Positions 14,156-14,274 of a stretch of 14,274 bases of DNA are shown in pieces. The DNA lies in contig DATKRK010000064.1 of the NCBI GenBank assembly GCA_035532215.1, positions 1-14,274 on the forward strand, given 5' to 3'. The stretch comes from JAICIG01 sp035532215 (GTDB lineage: Bacteria > Planctomycetota > Planctomycetia > Pirellulales > JAICIG01). Under the pieces are notes generated by a model, which was not told where the DNA came from, did no database searches, and saw nothing but the letters and a program-made list of their open reading frames with translations. The position numbers and the translations under genes are program-made. The first letter of the stretch is position 1. Every line of letters begins with the position of its first letter.

Positions 14156-14274
14156 AACGACGGACTGCATAAAGGTTTTCGTCGGCGGACGGGGGCCGCG
14201 ATGCTGGGGCCGTTTTTTTGGCCACTTCGAGACTTTTTGTTTGATGACGCGCGGGTTGATTCGATTGCGTCGAG

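Noticed and set aside
14193..14236. T-runs at 14211-14217 and 14231-14235 as a plus-strand terminator
   Set aside because: The GGCC-containing sequence before the first T-run does not form a stem longer than 4-5 bp, and no plus-strand gene ends nearby.

Overview
The window looks like a chromosomal segment of a planctomycete, probably Pirellulales-like. This is inferred from the high GC content, the intergenic palindromic repeats of the CCCGAAGCGTAAGCGAGG type (translated remnant LTRSVSEDV), a small exported protein ending in a YPWGWFGA-type motif, and a zinc-ribbon/one-TM protein with a long acidic Pro/Ala/Glu linker. Most ribosome binding sites are weak or absent. No rRNA, tRNA, CRISPR array or intact transposase gene was seen.

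Layout. Positions 1-596 hold no convincing gene but several inverted repeats, including a REP/BIME-like pair at 118-197. On the + strand follow a possible lipoprotein-leader remnant (597), a DUF4303-type protein (713-1291) and a small unrecognised protein (1462-1842). A MITE-like 159-bp inverted-repeat element (1872-2030) sits between this gene and the convergent sucB. On the - strand lie sucA (E1) and sucB (E2) of the 2-oxoglutarate dehydrogenase complex; lpd (E3) is not in the window. Upstream of sucA, also on the - strand, are two small exported proteins (a 161-aa protein with the YPWGWFGA motif and a 305-aa Gly/Tyr-rich protein), and then a ferrous-iron uptake operon read feoA-feoA-feoB-FeoB-associated Cys-rich protein (11255 down to 8176), with a candidate promoter and Fur-like operator. 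On the + strand a short, more A/T-rich islet encodes a 98-aa orphan toxin-like domain with an HWDVQ motif and a probable partner or immunity protein. The window ends with a zinc-ribbon membrane protein on the - strand, starting at 13925.

The genes belong to central metabolism (TCA cycle), iron uptake, envelope proteins and one conflict-type gene pair. The most striking feature is the density and variety of palindromic repeats. At least five unrelated-looking families lie in 14 kb, and two of them sit IN FRAME inside the coding sequences of core enzymes: in the SucB inter-domain linker (2984-3103) and in the C-terminal third of SucA (3833-3885). The feoA-feoB junction carries a third family. 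This resembles the in-frame palindromic elements described in Rickettsia.
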